DNA of 64,000 bases from Microbacterium aurum (GCF_016907815.1 NZ_JAFBCQ010000001.1:682001-746000); one strand, 5' to 3'; numbered from the stretch's first letter, positions 44,119 to 54,346 are shown. Numbers and translations: made by a program. The notes: a model not told the origin generated them from the letters alone.

Positions 44119-44700
44119 ATGACCGACACAGACGAGAAGGTCTACACCGTAGGGGTGATCGTGGGGTCGGTGTCCGAACCCTCGCTCAACCGCAGGTTCG
44201 CCGACGCGCTGATCGCGCTGGGACCCGACGCCGGGCTGGAGTTCCGCGACATCCCGATCGCGCACCTGCCGTTCTACGGCACGCAGTACGACACGGACTT
44301 CCCCGACGACGGCTGGGCCTTTAAGCGCGCGGTGGAGAGCGCCGACGGGCTGCTGATCATCACGCCGGAGTACAACCGGTCGATCCCCGCGGTGCTGAAG
44401 AACGCCGTCGACTGGGCGAGCCGCCCCACCGGCAAGAGCTCGCTGGCGGGCAAGCCCGTCGCCGTCACCGGCGCGACGAAGGGCATGATCTCCACGGCCG
44501 TCGCGCAGAACCACCTGAAGGCGATCCTCTCGGCGCTCGGTGCACCGCTGGTCGGTGTGCCCGAGGCGTACATCCGCGTCGGCGATGAGTTCTTCGACGG
44601 CGACGGCGGGTTCGCGAACGCGGGCACGCGGGAGTTCCTCACCGGGTTCCTGCGGCAGCTGCACGACCTGATCGGGCGCTGGGCGCCGGGCGCGTCATGA
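44119..44700 (+). CDS. NADPH-dependent FMN reductase
   Basis: 193 residues. Flavodoxin-like fold with VGSVSEPSLNRRFADALI (phosphate-binding loop), LIITPEYNRSIPAVLKNAVDW and VAVTGATKG. Quinone or azo reductase activity is usual in the family. GAGGGAG precedes the ATG. Confidence 0.92.
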   Translation: MTDTDEKVYTVGVIVGSVSEPSLNRRFADALIALGPDAGLEFRDIPIAHLPFYGTQYDTDFPDDGWAFKRAVESADGLLIITPEYNRSIPAVLKNAVDWASRPTGKSSLAGKPVAVTGATKGMISTAVAQNHLKAILSALGAPLVGVPEAYIRVGDEFFDGDGGFANAGTREFLTGFLRQLHDLIGRWAPGAS

Positions 44701-44721
44701 GCCGCTGACGCCACGCCGGGC

Positions 44722-44865
44722 TCAGGCGCCCGGCGCCGGCGGCACGAGTGCGTTGCCGAGCTCGCTGCGCAGGTACAGCACCGACCGGCCGTATCGCGTC
44801 GACGAGACGAGGCCGGCCGCGCGCAGCGCGCGCAGGTGCTGCCCCGCGGCAGACGTGGTTGGGCG
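44722..44865 (-). pseudogene. ArsR-type regulator, C-terminal fragment
   Basis: It encodes PTTSAAGQHLRALRAAGLV, then TRYGRSVLYLRSELGNALV to stop, the recognition helix and wing of an ArsR/HTH_20 regulator. The N-terminal half is missing at about 44865. Confidence 0.7.
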
Positions 44866-44970
44866 CTGCTGGCGGCGGTGTTCGCGGCATCCGCCCTCGG
44901 GACCACGCTCATCGCGTGGCGCTCCGCGACAGGGCTCGACGCCGTCGACGGCCGGGCGAGCGCGGCCTGA
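44866..44970 (+). pseudogene. Transporter C-terminal fragment (MFS-like)
   Basis: It reads LLAAVFAASALGTTLIAW, then a short polar tail to TGA: a last membrane helix of an MFS-type permease. It abuts the ArsR fragment head to head, so the 5' halves of a divergent regulator-transporter pair were deleted together. Confidence 0.55.
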
Positions 44971-44985
44971 GGCCGCGGCGTCGCG

Positions 44986-45825
44986 TCAGAAGATCATCGG
45001 GCGGTCGTCGTCGTCGGGACCTTCGAGGTCGAGGTCGACGACGACGGGCACGTGGTCGCTCGGGATCTCGCCCTTGCGCTCGTCGCGATGGATGGATGCC
45101 GCGACCACCGCGTCGGCGAACGCGTGCGATCCGAGGATGAAGTCGATGCGCATGCCCTCGTTGCGGGGGAAGCGCAGCTGCTTGTAGTCCCAGTACGTGT
45201 ACCCGGTCGGCACGAGCGGGCGCACCGTGTCGTGCAGGCCCGCGTCGAGCAGCGACTGGAAGGCGGCGCGCTCGGGCGCCGAGACGTGCGTCGTCACGCC
45301 CTCGATCACGGTGGGATCGCCGTTGTCGGCGTCGGTCGGGGCGATGTTGAAGTCGCCGGTCAGGGCGAGGGCCAGGTCGGGGTTCGCGGCGAGGGTGTCG
45401 GACGTGTACCCCCGCAGCGCCTCGAGCCAGTCGAGCTTGTAGCGGTAGTGCGGGTCGTCGAGGCCGCGGCCGTTCGGCACATACAGGCTCCACACCTCGA
45501 CGCCCCCGACGGTCGCGCCCATCGCGCGGGCCTCCTGCGGGGCGTCGGGCCCGTCATGACCCTTCGCGAAGCCCGGCATGCCGGGAAAGCCGATCTGCAG
45601 GTTCTCGATCGGCGTGCGGCTCGCGATCGCGACGCCGTTCCACTGGTTCAGGCCGTGCGCCTCGACGGTGTAGCCCGCCGCCTCGAACTCGGCGTACGGG
45701 AACTGCTCGGGCTTGCACTTGATCTCCTGCATCGCCAGCACGTCGATGTCCTCGCGCACGGCGAAGTCGACGGTGCGGACGACGCGGGCACGGATCGAGT
45801 TGACGTTCCAGGTGGCCACACGCAT
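44986..45825 (-). CDS. xthA: Exodeoxyribonuclease III
   Basis: 279 residues. Catalytic motifs: ATWNVNSIRAR, MQEIKCKPEQFP, LTGDFNIAPTDADN and IPSDHVPVVVDL (SDH). It cleaves at abasic sites and degrades 3' ends in DNA repair. TACTCT ends 7 nt before the ATG (leaderless). Confidence 0.97.
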   Translation of the reverse strand: MRVATWNVNSIRARVVRTVDFAVREDIDVLAMQEIKCKPEQFPYAEFEAAGYTVEAHGLNQWNGVAIASRTPIENLQIGFPGMPGFAKGHDGPDAPQEARAMGATVGGVEVWSLYVPNGRGLDDPHYRYKLDWLEALRGYTSDTLAANPDLALALTGDFNIAPTDADNGDPTVIEGVTTHVSAPERAAFQSLLDAGLHDTVRPLVPTGYTYWDYKQLRFPRNEGMRIDFILGSHAFADAVVAASIHRDERKGEIPSDHVPVVVDLDLEGPDDDDRPMIF

Positions 45826-45864
45826 GGCATCCAGAGTATTCGCCGCCGCCGACAGCGCGCGCCG

Positions 45865-47217
45865 CTACCCCCGGCCCGCCAGCGGGCCGTCGAGTTCGAG
45901 CGGGTGGGTGAGACGCCACCAGTCGTCGGGCATCGCGATGTCGGCGTCGAGCACGAGGTCGGTCGACAGGGTGCGCGGCCCGGCCGTCCACGTGATCGTC
46001 CCCACCTTCTCGCCGGCGCGCCCGGTGGTCAGCGGGCTCGTGGTCATCTCGGCGGTGATGGGTGTGTCCGACCACGTCAGCACCGCGGCATCCGCTGCGA
46101 CCACCATCTGCGCCTCGGCTCCCCACGGCGTCTCGTAGCTGCCATACACCTCGCCGCGGCGGGCGAGCGAGACGGCGTGGAAGCCGGAGCGGATGCTCCC
46201 CAGCATCCGCTCGACGTCGCTGTTGACGCTGTCGCGGTCCCGGCCGCCGAGCACCGCGCCGGTGATCGTCAGCGGTTCGTCGATGCCGACGTCGAGCAGC
46301 GACGAGAACAGCAGGTTCGACCCCTCGAGCGTCCCGGTCTTGATGCCGCGGACCCCGTCGGTGCCGAGCAGCGAGTTCGTGTTGCTGCCGGTGAAGCCGG
46401 GCACGTCGAGCGTGGTCATCCCCACGATCCCGGCGATCGTCTCGTTGCTCATCGCGATGGTGCCGAGCGTGATGAGGTCGGCGGCAGTGGCGGTGTTGCG
46501 GGGGTCGATGCCCGTCGGCTCGACCACCGTGATGCGTCCCAGCCCGTTGCGATCCAGCCAGGCGTCCGTCGCGCGCACGAACGCGCCGCGGGAGCCGAAG
46601 GCCCACGTCGAGACGGCGTCGGCGTAATTGCTGGCCGAGACGACGAGCATGAGCTCCAGGGCGTCGTGCAGGCTCATCGTGCTGCCGGTCGGCATGGCGG
46701 CGATCGTCGCGCCCCGCACGTAGTACTGGTCGTACAGCGCGTGGTCGGCTTTGCTGAAGGTCAGGACGGGTCCGGGGTCGTCGGGGCCGGACAGCGGATG
46801 CGCGTCGAGCACGACGAGCGCGGTCACGAGCTTCGTGATGCTCGCCATCGGGAGCGGGCCCGGGGCGCCGGATGCCGCGGCCAGCCCGTCGACGCCCAGG
46901 AAGTCCGTCCCGCCGGAGACCTGCACCGCCGACGCGCCGGCGGGCATCGCCAGCGACGCCGGGGCGCCCGCCGTCGGCTGCGGCGTGCGGGTCTCCGCGG
47001 CGGGGAGCGCGACCGGGGTGGTCAGGGCGTAGGCGGCGTATCCTCCCGCCAGACCCAGGAGCACGAGCGCGACGACCGCGGTCGTGATCCCCGCCCGGAG
47101 TCGCCGACGGCGACGGCGGGCCCGCTCGGCGGGATCGATGACCGGCGCCGGGGCGTCGGCATCCGCGGAGTCGAGGAGATCGGCGAACGACGTCAGCTCG
47201 TCGTCGTGCGTCTCCAT
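45865..47217 (-). CDS. D-alanyl-D-alanine carboxypeptidase, S11 family
   Basis: 450 residues. Cytosolic Arg-rich N-terminus, one membrane anchor (about 42-66), then the penicillin-binding fold with MASITKLV (SxxK), SASNYAD (SxN) and IKTGTLEG (KTG). It trims peptidoglycan stem peptides outside the cell. Confidence 0.92.
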   Translation of the reverse strand: METHDDELTSFADLLDSADADAPAPVIDPAERARRRRRRLRAGITTAVVALVLLGLAGGYAAYALTTPVALPAAETRTPQPTAGAPASLAMPAGASAVQVSGGTDFLGVDGLAAASGAPGPLPMASITKLVTALVVLDAHPLSGPDDPGPVLTFSKADHALYDQYYVRGATIAAMPTGSTMSLHDALELMLVVSASNYADAVSTWAFGSRGAFVRATDAWLDRNGLGRITVVEPTGIDPRNTATAADLITLGTIAMSNETIAGIVGMTTLDVPGFTGSNTNSLLGTDGVRGIKTGTLEGSNLLFSSLLDVGIDEPLTITGAVLGGRDRDSVNSDVERMLGSIRSGFHAVSLARRGEVYGSYETPWGAEAQMVVAADAAVLTWSDTPITAEMTTSPLTTGRAGEKVGTITWTAGPRTLSTDLVLDADIAMPDDWWRLTHPLELDGPLAGRG

Positions 47218-47295
47218 GCCTCCGATCCTCGCACGCTCCCGTGCGCGTCCCCGGCGTTCGGCGAGAGAAGAGTAGCAATGGCGGTAGCAAGGAAG

Positions 47296-47301
47296 TAGTA
47301 T
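47296..47301 (+). promoter_or_regulatory. -10 element of the MazEF-like operon, leaderless
   Basis: TAGTAT ends 6 nt before the ATG at 47308. Short direct repeats GGTAGCAA/AGTAGCAA just upstream may be the antitoxin operator. Confidence 0.5.
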
Positions 47302-47307
47302 CACGGC

Positions 47308-47535
47308 ATGTCGTTCACCAAAGTCAGTCTCAGCCTGAGCAGCGACGACCTGGCATATCTCGACAGTCAGGCCGTCGCGGGGCGGTTCCGCAGCCGGTCG
47401 GCGGCGGTGCAGGCGGCGGTCCGACTGCTGCGCGAGAGCGCGCTCGAAGACGCCTATGCCGCGGCCTACGGCGAATGGAACGCCGACGCCGACGCGCCGC
47501 TGTGGGACGGCGTGACCGCTGACGGCGTCGCATGA
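47308..47535 (+). CDS. Ribbon-helix-helix antitoxin, MazE-like
   Basis: 75 residues. FTKVSLSLSSDDLAYLD and FRSRSAAVQAAVRLLRE form a RHH/ParD-like DNA-binding fold, followed by an acidic toxin-binding tail. Overlaps the toxin start by 4 nt. Confidence 0.85.
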   Translation: MSFTKVSLSLSSDDLAYLDSQAVAGRFRSRSAAVQAAVRLLRESALEDAYAAAYGEWNADADAPLWDGVTADGVA

Positions 47536-47897
47536 ACACGCCGGTGCCGTCGCTGCGGCGAGGTCAGATCGTGCTGGCAGACCTCGACCCCGCGGCAGGG
47601 AGCGAAGCCGCGCGCACGCGGCCTGTCGTCGTGGTGAGCAACAACGTCGCGAATGCGGCAGCGATGCGCACCGGCGGCGTCGTGACCGTCGTCCCGCTCA
47701 CGTCGAACACCGAGCGGGTCTTCGACTTCCAGGTGCTGCTCCCGGCATCCGGCACAGGTCTGAGTCGCGACAGCAAAGCGCAAGCCGAGCAGGTCCGGGC
47801 GATCTCGGTGCGCCGCATCTCCGCAGTCGCGGGCTGGGTGCCCGCCGAGCTCATGGGTGCCCTCGACGACGCGTTGCGCCTGCACCTCGCGCTGTAG
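47532..47897 (+). CDS. MazF/PemK-type endoribonuclease toxin
   Basis: 121 residues. RRGQIVLADLDPAAGSEAAR and RPVVVVSNNVAN, then SKAQAEQVRAIS, the conserved PemK/MazF strands with the catalytic Arg and Ser/Thr region. Cleaves mRNA at short motifs. Confidence 0.88.
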   Translation: MNTPVPSLRRGQIVLADLDPAAGSEAARTRPVVVVSNNVANAAAMRTGGVVTVVPLTSNTERVFDFQVLLPASGTGLSRDSKAQAEQVRAISVRRISAVAGWVPAELMGALDDALRLHLAL

Positions 47898-47904
47898 AGG
47901 CGGG

Positions 47905-49344
47905 CTACAGCGCGCGCAGGATGTCCTCCACCCGCTCCTTCGCATCCCCGAACAGCATGCGGGTGTTCTCGCGGAAGAACAGCGGATTCTGCACACCGGC
48001 GTACCCCGAGGCCATCGACCGCTTGAACACGACGACGTTCCGCGCCTCCCACACGTGCAGCACCGGCATGCCGGCGATGGGCGAGCCGGGATCCTCGGCC
48101 GCGGCGGGGTTGACGGTGTCGTTCGCGCCGATCACCAGCACGACGTCGGCCTCGGCGAAGTCCTGATTGATCTCGTCGAGTTCCAGCACGATGTCATAGG
48201 GCACCTTCGCCTCGGCCAGCAGCACGTTCATGTGGCCGGGAAGCCGTCCCGCGACGGGGTGGATGCCGAAGCGCACCGTCACGCCGCGCTCGCGCAGCCG
48301 CTTCGTGAGGTCGGCGACCGGGTACTGCGCCTGCGCGACGGCCATGCCGTAGCCGGGGGTGATGATGACAGAGCGGGCATCGCGCAGCAGGGACGCGACC
48401 GCCCCGGCATCCGTCTCGTGGATCTCGCCCTGCTCCTCGTCGCCGGTGCGCGGCGCCTCGATGCCGAATCCGCCCGCGATGACCGACAGGAACGACCGGT
48501 TCATGGCCTTGCACATGATGTACGACAGGTACGCACCCGATGAGCCGACGAGGGCACCCGTGACGATCAGCAGGTCGTTGTTCAGCAGGAAGCCCGCCGC
48601 GGCGGCCGCCCAGCCGGAGTAGCTGTTGAGCATCGAGACGACGACGGGCATGTCGCCGCCGCCGATCGAGGCGACGAGGTGCCAGCCGAGTGCCAGTGCG
48701 AGCAGGGTGACGACGATCAGCAGCCACAGCTCGGGCGTGATGACGTACCAGACCGTGAGCGCGACGAACAGCACGAGCGCGCCGACGTTGAGCAGGTTCT
48801 TGCCCGGCAGCATGAGCGGGCGCGAGCTCATCCGCGCGGAGAGCTTGAGGAACGCCACGATCGACCCGGTGAAGGTGACCGCGCCGATGAAGACGCCGAT
48901 GAAGACCTCGGCGTGGTGGATGCCGACCAGTTCCGGGGCGATGCCCTCCGCGTAGAGGTGGCCGTTCCATCCGACGAGCACGGCTGCGAGGCCCACGAAG
49001 GAGTGCAGCAGCGCGATGAGCTCGGGCATGCCGGTCATCTCGACCACCCGTGCCCGCCACAGGCCGATCGCGCCGCCGACGAGGATGGCGACGACGAGGA
49101 GGGTCAGGCCGAGGGTGGCGCCGCTCGTGAGCAGCATGCCGCTCGCGACCACGAGGACGAGGGTCGCGACGAGCGCGATCGTCATGCCCGCGATGCCGTA
49201 GACGATGCCGCGGCGGGCCGATTCCTGCTTGCTGAGCCCGGCGAGGGCGAGGATGAACAGCAGCGCCGCGACGATATATGCCGCGGTGGCGATGGACTGC
49301 GCGAGGACGAGGCCGCCGAGATCTCCGAAGTACGCGTCGGTCAC
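47905..49344 (-). CDS. pntB: NAD(P) transhydrogenase beta subunit
   Basis: 479 residues from GTG 49344. About nine membrane segments, then the NADP-binding dIII domain with [38 protein letters not shown] and [10 protein letters not shown]. With PntA it couples proton entry to NADPH formation. Confidence 0.96.
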   Translation of the reverse strand: MTDAYFGDLGGLVLAQSIATAAYIVAALLFILALAGLSKQESARRGIVYGIAGMTIALVATLVLVVASGMLLTSGATLGLTLLVVAILVGGAIGLWRARVVEMTGMPELIALLHSFVGLAAVLVGWNGHLYAEGIAPELVGIHHAEVFIGVFIGAVTFTGSIVAFLKLSARMSSRPLMLPGKNLLNVGALVLFVALTVWYVITPELWLLIVVTLLALALGWHLVASIGGGDMPVVVSMLNSYSGWAAAAAGFLLNNDLLIVTGALVGSSGAYLSYIMCKAMNRSFLSVIAGGFGIEAPRTGDEEQGEIHETDAGAVASLLRDARSVIITPGYGMAVAQAQYPVADLTKRLRERGVTVRFGIHPVAGRLPGHMNVLLAEAKVPYDIVLELDEINQDFAEADVVLVIGANDTVNPAAAEDPGSPIAGMPVLHVWEARNVVVFKRSMASGYAGVQNPLFFRENTRMLFGDAKERVEDILRAL

Positions 49345-50909
49345 TTCTGATCGCCCTTCTGGAACATGGCGAGCATGCGCCGGGTGACGGCGAAGCCGCC
49401 GAAGATGTTGATGGATGCCAGCAGCACCGCGACGGCGGCGAGCACCTGGACGAGCGGGTCGGGCACGATGATCTGCGACATGGCGCCGACGATGATGATG
49501 CCGCTGATCGCGTTGGTGATGCTCATGAGCGGCGTGTGCAGCGCGTGGGCGACCTTGCCGATGACGTAGAACCCGATGACGACCGAGAGCGTCAGCACGA
49601 GGACGTGCTGCGGCAGCGGCGCGGGTGCGAACGTGCAGACGAGGAACAGCGCGGCGATGCCGACGCCGGTGAGGACGGACTTCGTGCGGGTCGACAGGCC
49701 CTGCCGTGGTGCCGGTGCCGACGAGGATGCCGCGGCATCCGCCACGGGCGCCGGCGCCGCCGACACCTGCACCGGCGGGGGTGGCCACGTCACCTCGCCC
49801 TGACGCACGACGGTGACGGCGCGCTGGACGACGTCGGTCTCGTCGATGACGAGCACGCCGTCCTTTCCGGGGGTCAGCAGGGTGAGCAGGTTCAGCAGGT
49901 TCGTGCCGTACAGCTGGGAGGCCTGCTGCGGGAGGCGGCCCGCGAGGTCGGTGTACCCGAGGATCGTGACGCCGTTCGCCGTCACGACCTTCTCGCCGGC
50001 GACCGAGCCCTCGACGTTGCCGCCCTGGCCGTCCTGGCCGAGGCCCGCCGCCATGTCGACGATGACGCTGCCCGGCTTCATGGCGGCCACATCGGCGGCG
50101 GTGATGAGGCGGGGCGCGGGACGGCCCGGGATGAGCGCCGTCGTGATGATGATGTCGACGTCGGCGGCCTGGTCCCGGTAGAGCTGCGCGGCCGCGGCGT
50201 CGTAGGCGGCGCTCGTGGCCTTCGCGTATCCGTCGGCCGAGACCTCCTTGGCTTCGTCCGGCACGGCGACGGGCAGGTAGCTGCCGCCGATCGAGGCGAC
50301 CTGGTCGGCGACCTCCGGGCGCGGATCGGTCGCGCGGACGATCGCGCCGAGCGAGGATGCCGCGCCGATCGCCGCGAGTCCCGCGACCCCGGCGCCCGCC
50401 ACGAGCACCTTCGCCGGCGGCACCTTGCCGGCCGCCGTGACCTGCCCGGTGAAGAAGCGGCCGAACGCGTTGGCGGCCTCGACGACGGCGCGGTAGCCGG
50501 CGATGTTCGCCATCGAGGAGAGGACGTCCATCGATTGGGCGCGCGAGATGCGCGGGACGGCGTCGAGGGCCAGCGCCGTGACGCCGCGCGCCGCGAGCGC
50601 GGCCAGCAGATCGGGCCGCAGGGCAGGACTCAGCAAGCCCACGATGGTTGCCCCCGGCTGCAGGAGCGCGATCTCGTCGGCGGTCGGCACCGCGACCTTC
50701 AGGACGACATCGGCGGCCCACGCGGTGTCGCGATCGGCGATGGTCGCGCCGGCGGCGATGTACTCGGCATCCGGGAACGACGAGCGCTCGCCGGCGCCGG
50801 CTTGCACGACGACGTCGTAGCCGAGCCTGGCGATGCGGCCCACCGTGGTCGGCGACGCGGCCACCCGCGTCTCGCCGGGCAACTCGGTGACGATGCCGAT
50901 GCGGGCCAT
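49341..50909 (-). CDS. pntA: NAD(P) transhydrogenase alpha subunit
   Basis: 522 residues. The NAD-binding dI domain has [19 protein letters not shown] and [20 protein letters not shown], then an Ala/Pro-rich linker (about 385-410) and four C-terminal membrane helices. Single-chain PntA as in E. coli rather than the split PntAA/PntAB form. GAGGAG before the ATG; overlaps pntB. Confidence 0.96.
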   Translation of the reverse strand: MARIGIVTELPGETRVAASPTTVGRIARLGYDVVVQAGAGERSSFPDAEYIAAGATIADRDTAWAADVVLKVAVPTADEIALLQPGATIVGLLSPALRPDLLAALAARGVTALALDAVPRISRAQSMDVLSSMANIAGYRAVVEAANAFGRFFTGQVTAAGKVPPAKVLVAGAGVAGLAAIGAASSLGAIVRATDPRPEVADQVASIGGSYLPVAVPDEAKEVSADGYAKATSAAYDAAAAQLYRDQAADVDIIITTALIPGRPAPRLITAADVAAMKPGSVIVDMAAGLGQDGQGGNVEGSVAGEKVVTANGVTILGYTDLAGRLPQQASQLYGTNLLNLLTLLTPGKDGVLVIDETDVVQRAVTVVRQGEVTWPPPPVQVSAAPAPVADAAASSSAPAPRQGLSTRTKSVLTGVGIAALFLVCTFAPAPLPQHVLVLTLSVVIGFYVIGKVAHALHTPLMSITNAISGIIIVGAMSQIIVPDPLVQVLAAVAVLLASINIFGGFAVTRRMLAMFQKGDQK

Positions 50910-51048
50910 GGTGCTCCTCGGTTCGCGGCGGGCGACGGATGCCGCGGCTCGGGCGCCGGCGACGTTCCCGACTCTAGGGCCACACCGTGCGCGTCGGCGG
51001 CGGACGGCGCGTGAAAAACGGCGGCGGGGCGTCCGTAGACTGCTGGGC

Positions 51049-51624
51049 ATGACCGTCGCCTCCACGCCCGAGCTCGAAGCACAGCGCCAGGACCTCATCG
51101 CCCTGATCGGCGAGGAGGCGGTGTTTCACGGCGATTTCACGCTGTCCAGCGGCAAGAAGGCGACGTACTACGTCGACATGCGCAAGCTCACCCTCGACCA
51201 CCGCGCGGCGCCCGCGATCGGGCGGCTCGTGCTCGATCTCGTGCGCGACCTCGAGGTCGACGCCGTCGGGGGTCTCACCCTCGGCGCCGACCCGATCGCG
51301 AACGCCGTGCTGCACGCGTCGGTCGCGTCAGGCACCCCCGTCGACGCGTTCGTCGTCCGCAAGGAGCCCAAGGATCACGGCCGCGGCCGCCAGATCGAGG
51401 GCGCCGAGGTCGCCGGCAAGCGCGTCGTGATCGTCGAGGACACCTCCACCACGGGGCAGTCGCCCCTGAAGGCCGCCGAGGTCGCACGCGCGGCCGGGGC
51501 CGATGTCGTCGCGGTCGTCACCGTCGTCGACCGCAAGACCGGCGCGCAGGCCGCCGTCGAGGCCGCCGGCTTCACCTGGCGCTCGATCATCGACCTCGAC
51601 GACCTGGGCCTCGCGCCGCAGTAA
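51049..51624 (+). CDS. pyrE: Orotate phosphoribosyltransferase
   Basis: 191 residues. PRPP-binding motif [34 protein letters not shown], and [15 protein letters not shown] flexible loop. Converts orotate to OMP in pyrimidine synthesis. TAGACT ends 7 nt before the ATG (leaderless). Confidence 0.95.
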   Translation: MTVASTPELEAQRQDLIALIGEEAVFHGDFTLSSGKKATYYVDMRKLTLDHRAAPAIGRLVLDLVRDLEVDAVGGLTLGADPIANAVLHASVASGTPVDAFVVRKEPKDHGRGRQIEGAEVAGKRVVIVEDTSTTGQSPLKAAEVARAAGADVVAVVTVVDRKTGAQAAVEAAGFTWRSIIDLDDLGLAPQ

Positions 51625-51635
51625 CCCGGGGCGGG

Positions 51636-51815
51636 TCAGCGGAAGACGGGCAGCTGCGATGCCAGGGCGAGGACGAGCCCGACAACCGTGAGCAGTGCGA
51701 TCCCGCGGCCGTTCGGCAGCGGCGTGCCCTGCGGGGCATCCCGGCGGCCGCGCAGGAACAGCACGAGCGCGGCGATGAGCAGCGCGAACGCCGTCACGAC
51801 GAGGAAGAGCGCCAT
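51636..51815 (-). CDS. Small two-helix membrane protein
   Basis: 59 residues. ALFLVVTAFALLIAALVLFL and ALLTVVGLVLALASQLPVF flank a short polar loop. ATG shares a base with the preceding stop (TGATG), so it is the last gene of the HAD operon. No family recognised. Confidence 0.7.
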   Translation of the reverse strand: MALFLVVTAFALLIAALVLFLRGRRDAPQGTPLPNGRGIALLTVVGLVLALASQLPVFR

Positions 51816-51931
51816 CAGCGGCCCCCGCGGCGGCCGCGCCCGCGGACGTACTGCACGATGACGACGACGAGCGTCGTCAGGATCATGAGGGCGGACGTCA
51901 CCAGCAGCAGCGTCTGCTCGAAGGCGTTCAC
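51815..51931 (-). CDS. Small single-pass membrane protein
   Basis: 38 residues. LLLVTSALMILTTLVVVIVQ is one helix followed by a basic YVRGRGRRGGR tail. GTG overlaps the HAD stop. It may form a complex with the next small membrane protein. Confidence 0.65.
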   Translation of the reverse strand: MNAFEQTLLLVTSALMILTTLVVVIVQYVRGRGRRGGR

Positions 51932-52737
51932 AGCCCCTCCGGCATCTCCGACTCGACCGGCTCGGCGGTCACGAGGTCGGCCACCGAATCGAGGATCTCG
52001 TCCGGGCGGAACGGATACCGCTCGATCTCGGCGTCGTCGGAGATGCCGGTGCGCACCAGGATCGTGTGCAGACCGGCCTCGATGCCCGCCACGACGTCGG
52101 TGTCCATGCGGTCGCCGATCATGCCGGTGTTCTCCGAGTGCGCGCCGATCCGGTTCATCGCCGAGCGGAACATCATCGGGTTGGGCTTGCCGACGACGTA
52201 CGGCGCCTTGCCGGTCGCGTGGGTGATGAGCGCCGCGAACGACCCCGTCGCCGGGACGATTCCCGAGGGGGTCGGGCCCGTGGCATCCGGGTTCGTGATG
52301 ATGAACCGCGCGCCGGCGTTGATGAAGCGGATCGCCTGGGTGATGCGGTCGAACGAGTAGTTGCGCGTCTCGCCGATGACGACGTAATCCGGCTGCGTCT
52401 CGGTCATGACGTACCCGGCCTCGTGCAGCGCCGTCGTCAGGCCGGCCTCGCCGATGACGAACGCCGTGCCGCCGGGATGCTGCGACCGCAGGAACTCCGC
52501 CGTCGCGAGCGCCGAGGTCCAGATGCGGTCCTCGGGGACCTCGAGGCCCGAGATCCGCAGCCGGGCGCTGAGGTCCCGCGGCGTGTAGAAGGGGTTGTTC
52601 GTCAGCACGAGGAACGGGATCCCGGCATCCCGCCACTGCGCGAGCAGGTCGGCGGCTCCCGGGATGGGCTTGTTCTCGTGGACGAGAACGCCGTCCATGT
52701 CCGTGAGCCAGCACTCGATATCGGCGCGTGTCCGCAT
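51928..52737 (-). CDS. HAD-IIA family phosphatase, NagD-like
   Basis: 269 residues. DMDGVLVHENKPIPGA (nucleophile Asp), LTNNPFYTPRDLS, GKPNPMMFRSAM and IGDRMDTDVVAGIEAG. Dephosphorylates sugar phosphates or nucleotides. TAGACT ends 6 nt before the ATG. Confidence 0.92.
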   Translation of the reverse strand: MRTRADIECWLTDMDGVLVHENKPIPGAADLLAQWRDAGIPFLVLTNNPFYTPRDLSARLRISGLEVPEDRIWTSALATAEFLRSQHPGGTAFVIGEAGLTTALHEAGYVMTETQPDYVVIGETRNYSFDRITQAIRFINAGARFIITNPDATGPTPSGIVPATGSFAALITHATGKAPYVVGKPNPMMFRSAMNRIGAHSENTGMIGDRMDTDVVAGIEAGLHTILVRTGISDDAEIERYPFRPDEILDSVADLVTAEPVESEMPEGL

Positions 52738-52798
52738 GCGGCCAGTCTACCGGGGAGTCGCCAGCCGAACGGCGGCCCGCGGCTCTAGTGTCGACCAT

Positions 52799-53761
52799 GT
52801 GTCACGCGACGACTGGGACCCCGAGCGCCTGCCCGACCTCAACGGTCGGCGCTACCTCGTCACGGGCTCCACAGCGGGCCTCGGGTTCTTCTCCTCGCTG
52901 CAGCTGGCCGGCGCCGGCGCGCACGTCATCATGACGGGACGCAACCCCAATCGGCTGGCCGCCGCGCGGGCGGCGGTGCTGCGGGGCGCGAAGGATGCCG
53001 ACGTCACGACGCTGCTGCTCGACACGAGCAACCTGGGGTCGGTGCGCGCCGCCGCCGCGACGGTCCGCGGGCGGGCGGGACTGCACGGACTGCTGCTGAA
53101 CGCCGGCATCGTCCACCCGCCGCGGCATCGGCAGACGACGGCCGACGGGCACGAGGTCGTGTTCGCGACGAACGCGCTCGGCCACTACGCCCTCGCCGGC
53201 GAGCTGCTGCTGCCGCTCGCGGCGGGCCGCGGCCGTATGGTGTGGGTCGGCTCGATGTCGACGTCGATGTGGGCGTACGACCCGATCGACCCCGAGCTCG
53301 AGAACGGCTACACGCCCTGGCGCGCGTACGTACAGTCCAAGGTGGCCACGACGGCGCTCGGCTTCGAGGCCGACCGGCGGCTGCGCGCCGCGAGTGTGCC
53401 CATCGCGAGCCTCGTCGCCCATCCGGGCTACTCGATCAGCGGCCGCACCCGCGGCATCCTCGGCGTCAACGAGCCCTCGCGTCTCCAGCGCTTCGGCGAC
53501 AACCTGCAGGCGCCGATCACGCAGTCCAAGGAGCGGGGGGCGTGGTCGCTCGTGCGTGCCCTCGTGGACCCGGATGCCGACGGCGGGCAGTTCTGGGGGC
53601 CGTCGCGCATCGTCAGCGGCGCACCGAAGCTGTCGACGGCGGGTCGCATCACCCGCGACGAGGAGATCGCGGCACGGCTGTGGAACTACTGCGAGCACGC
53701 GGTCGGGGCGCCGTGGCCGTACCTGAAGGCGGCGAAGACCCGCCGCGCCCGCCGGCCATGA
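52799..53761 (+). CDS. SDR-family oxidoreductase
   Basis: 320 residues, GTG start with TAGTGT ending 7 nt upstream. TGSTAGLGFFSSLQLAGAG, LNAGIVHPPRHRQTTADGH and YVQSKVATTAL (YxxxK). It resembles protochlorophyllide/retinol-type SDRs that act on hydrophobic substrates. Confidence 0.88.
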   Translation: MSRDDWDPERLPDLNGRRYLVTGSTAGLGFFSSLQLAGAGAHVIMTGRNPNRLAAARAAVLRGAKDADVTTLLLDTSNLGSVRAAAATVRGRAGLHGLLLNAGIVHPPRHRQTTADGHEVVFATNALGHYALAGELLLPLAAGRGRMVWVGSMSTSMWAYDPIDPELENGYTPWRAYVQSKVATTALGFEADRRLRAASVPIASLVAHPGYSISGRTRGILGVNEPSRLQRFGDNLQAPITQSKERGAWSLVRALVDPDADGGQFWGPSRIVSGAPKLSTAGRITRDEEIAARLWNYCEHAVGAPWPYLKAAKTRRARRP

Positions 53762-53786
53762 GTGCGGCGCCGGGCGCGCCGCGGGT

Positions 53787-54293
53787 ATGGCAGCGGCTGC
53801 GGGTATGGCAGCGGCTGCGGCCGAGCGCGAGGCTCAGCTGGTCATCGCCGAGCAGGAGCGGGCCGAACTCGACCGCGACCTCAGCGGCGAGATCGATGAG
53901 CTCGCCGCGCACTGGGAGGCCAAGGGGCTGACACCCGAGACCGCGCGCCGGGTGGCGGAGGAGCTCACCGCCCACGACGCGCTCGCGGCGCAGCTCGACG
54001 CGGAGCACGGCATCGACGAGATCATGGCCGAGGCGGCGCCCATCTGGTCGGGGGTCGCCGCCGGGATCGCGTTCGCGCTCGGAGCGGCGGTGCCGTTGCT
54101 GATCACGTGGCTCGCGCCGGTCGCGATCGAGACGACGGCGATCGTCTTGGCCGTCGTGCTTTCCCTGGTGCTGACGTCGCTGGTCGCCGCGCGGGCGGGA
54201 CACCTCATGCTGCGGCGTGTGCTCGTGCGGACGCTCGTCGTGGGCCTCGGCACGATGGGGGTCAGCTACGTCGCCGGGCTCGCGTTCTTCTGA
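53787..54293 (+). pseudogene. VIT1/CCC1-family transporter, N-terminally truncated
   Basis: 168 residues against about 230. The metal-binding loop AHWEAKGLTPETARRVAEEL and the last three membrane segments are intact, but the first two helices with the family DGxxDG motif are missing. The sequence starts in an exact 18-bp tandem duplication (GGTATGGCAGCGGCTGCG) just after the SDR stop. Probably inactive in iron/manganese transport. Confidence 0.7.
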
Positions 54294-54346
54294 CCCCTCG
54301 CGGGCTCGCGCTCTTCTGACCTGGCCGGGGTCGCGTTCTGCGGACC
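54273..54346. repeat. Three degenerate tandem copies of the VIT gene end
   Basis: Units at 54273, 54299 and 54324 share GGGCTCGCG-TCTTCTGACC. The rest of 54297-54480 holds two further degenerate repeats and no gene. Confidence 0.55.

Noticed and set aside
45052..47298. 748-residue plus-strand frame over xthA and the carboxypeptidase
   Set aside because: Antisense to two well supported genes, repetitive Arg/Gly/Asp content.
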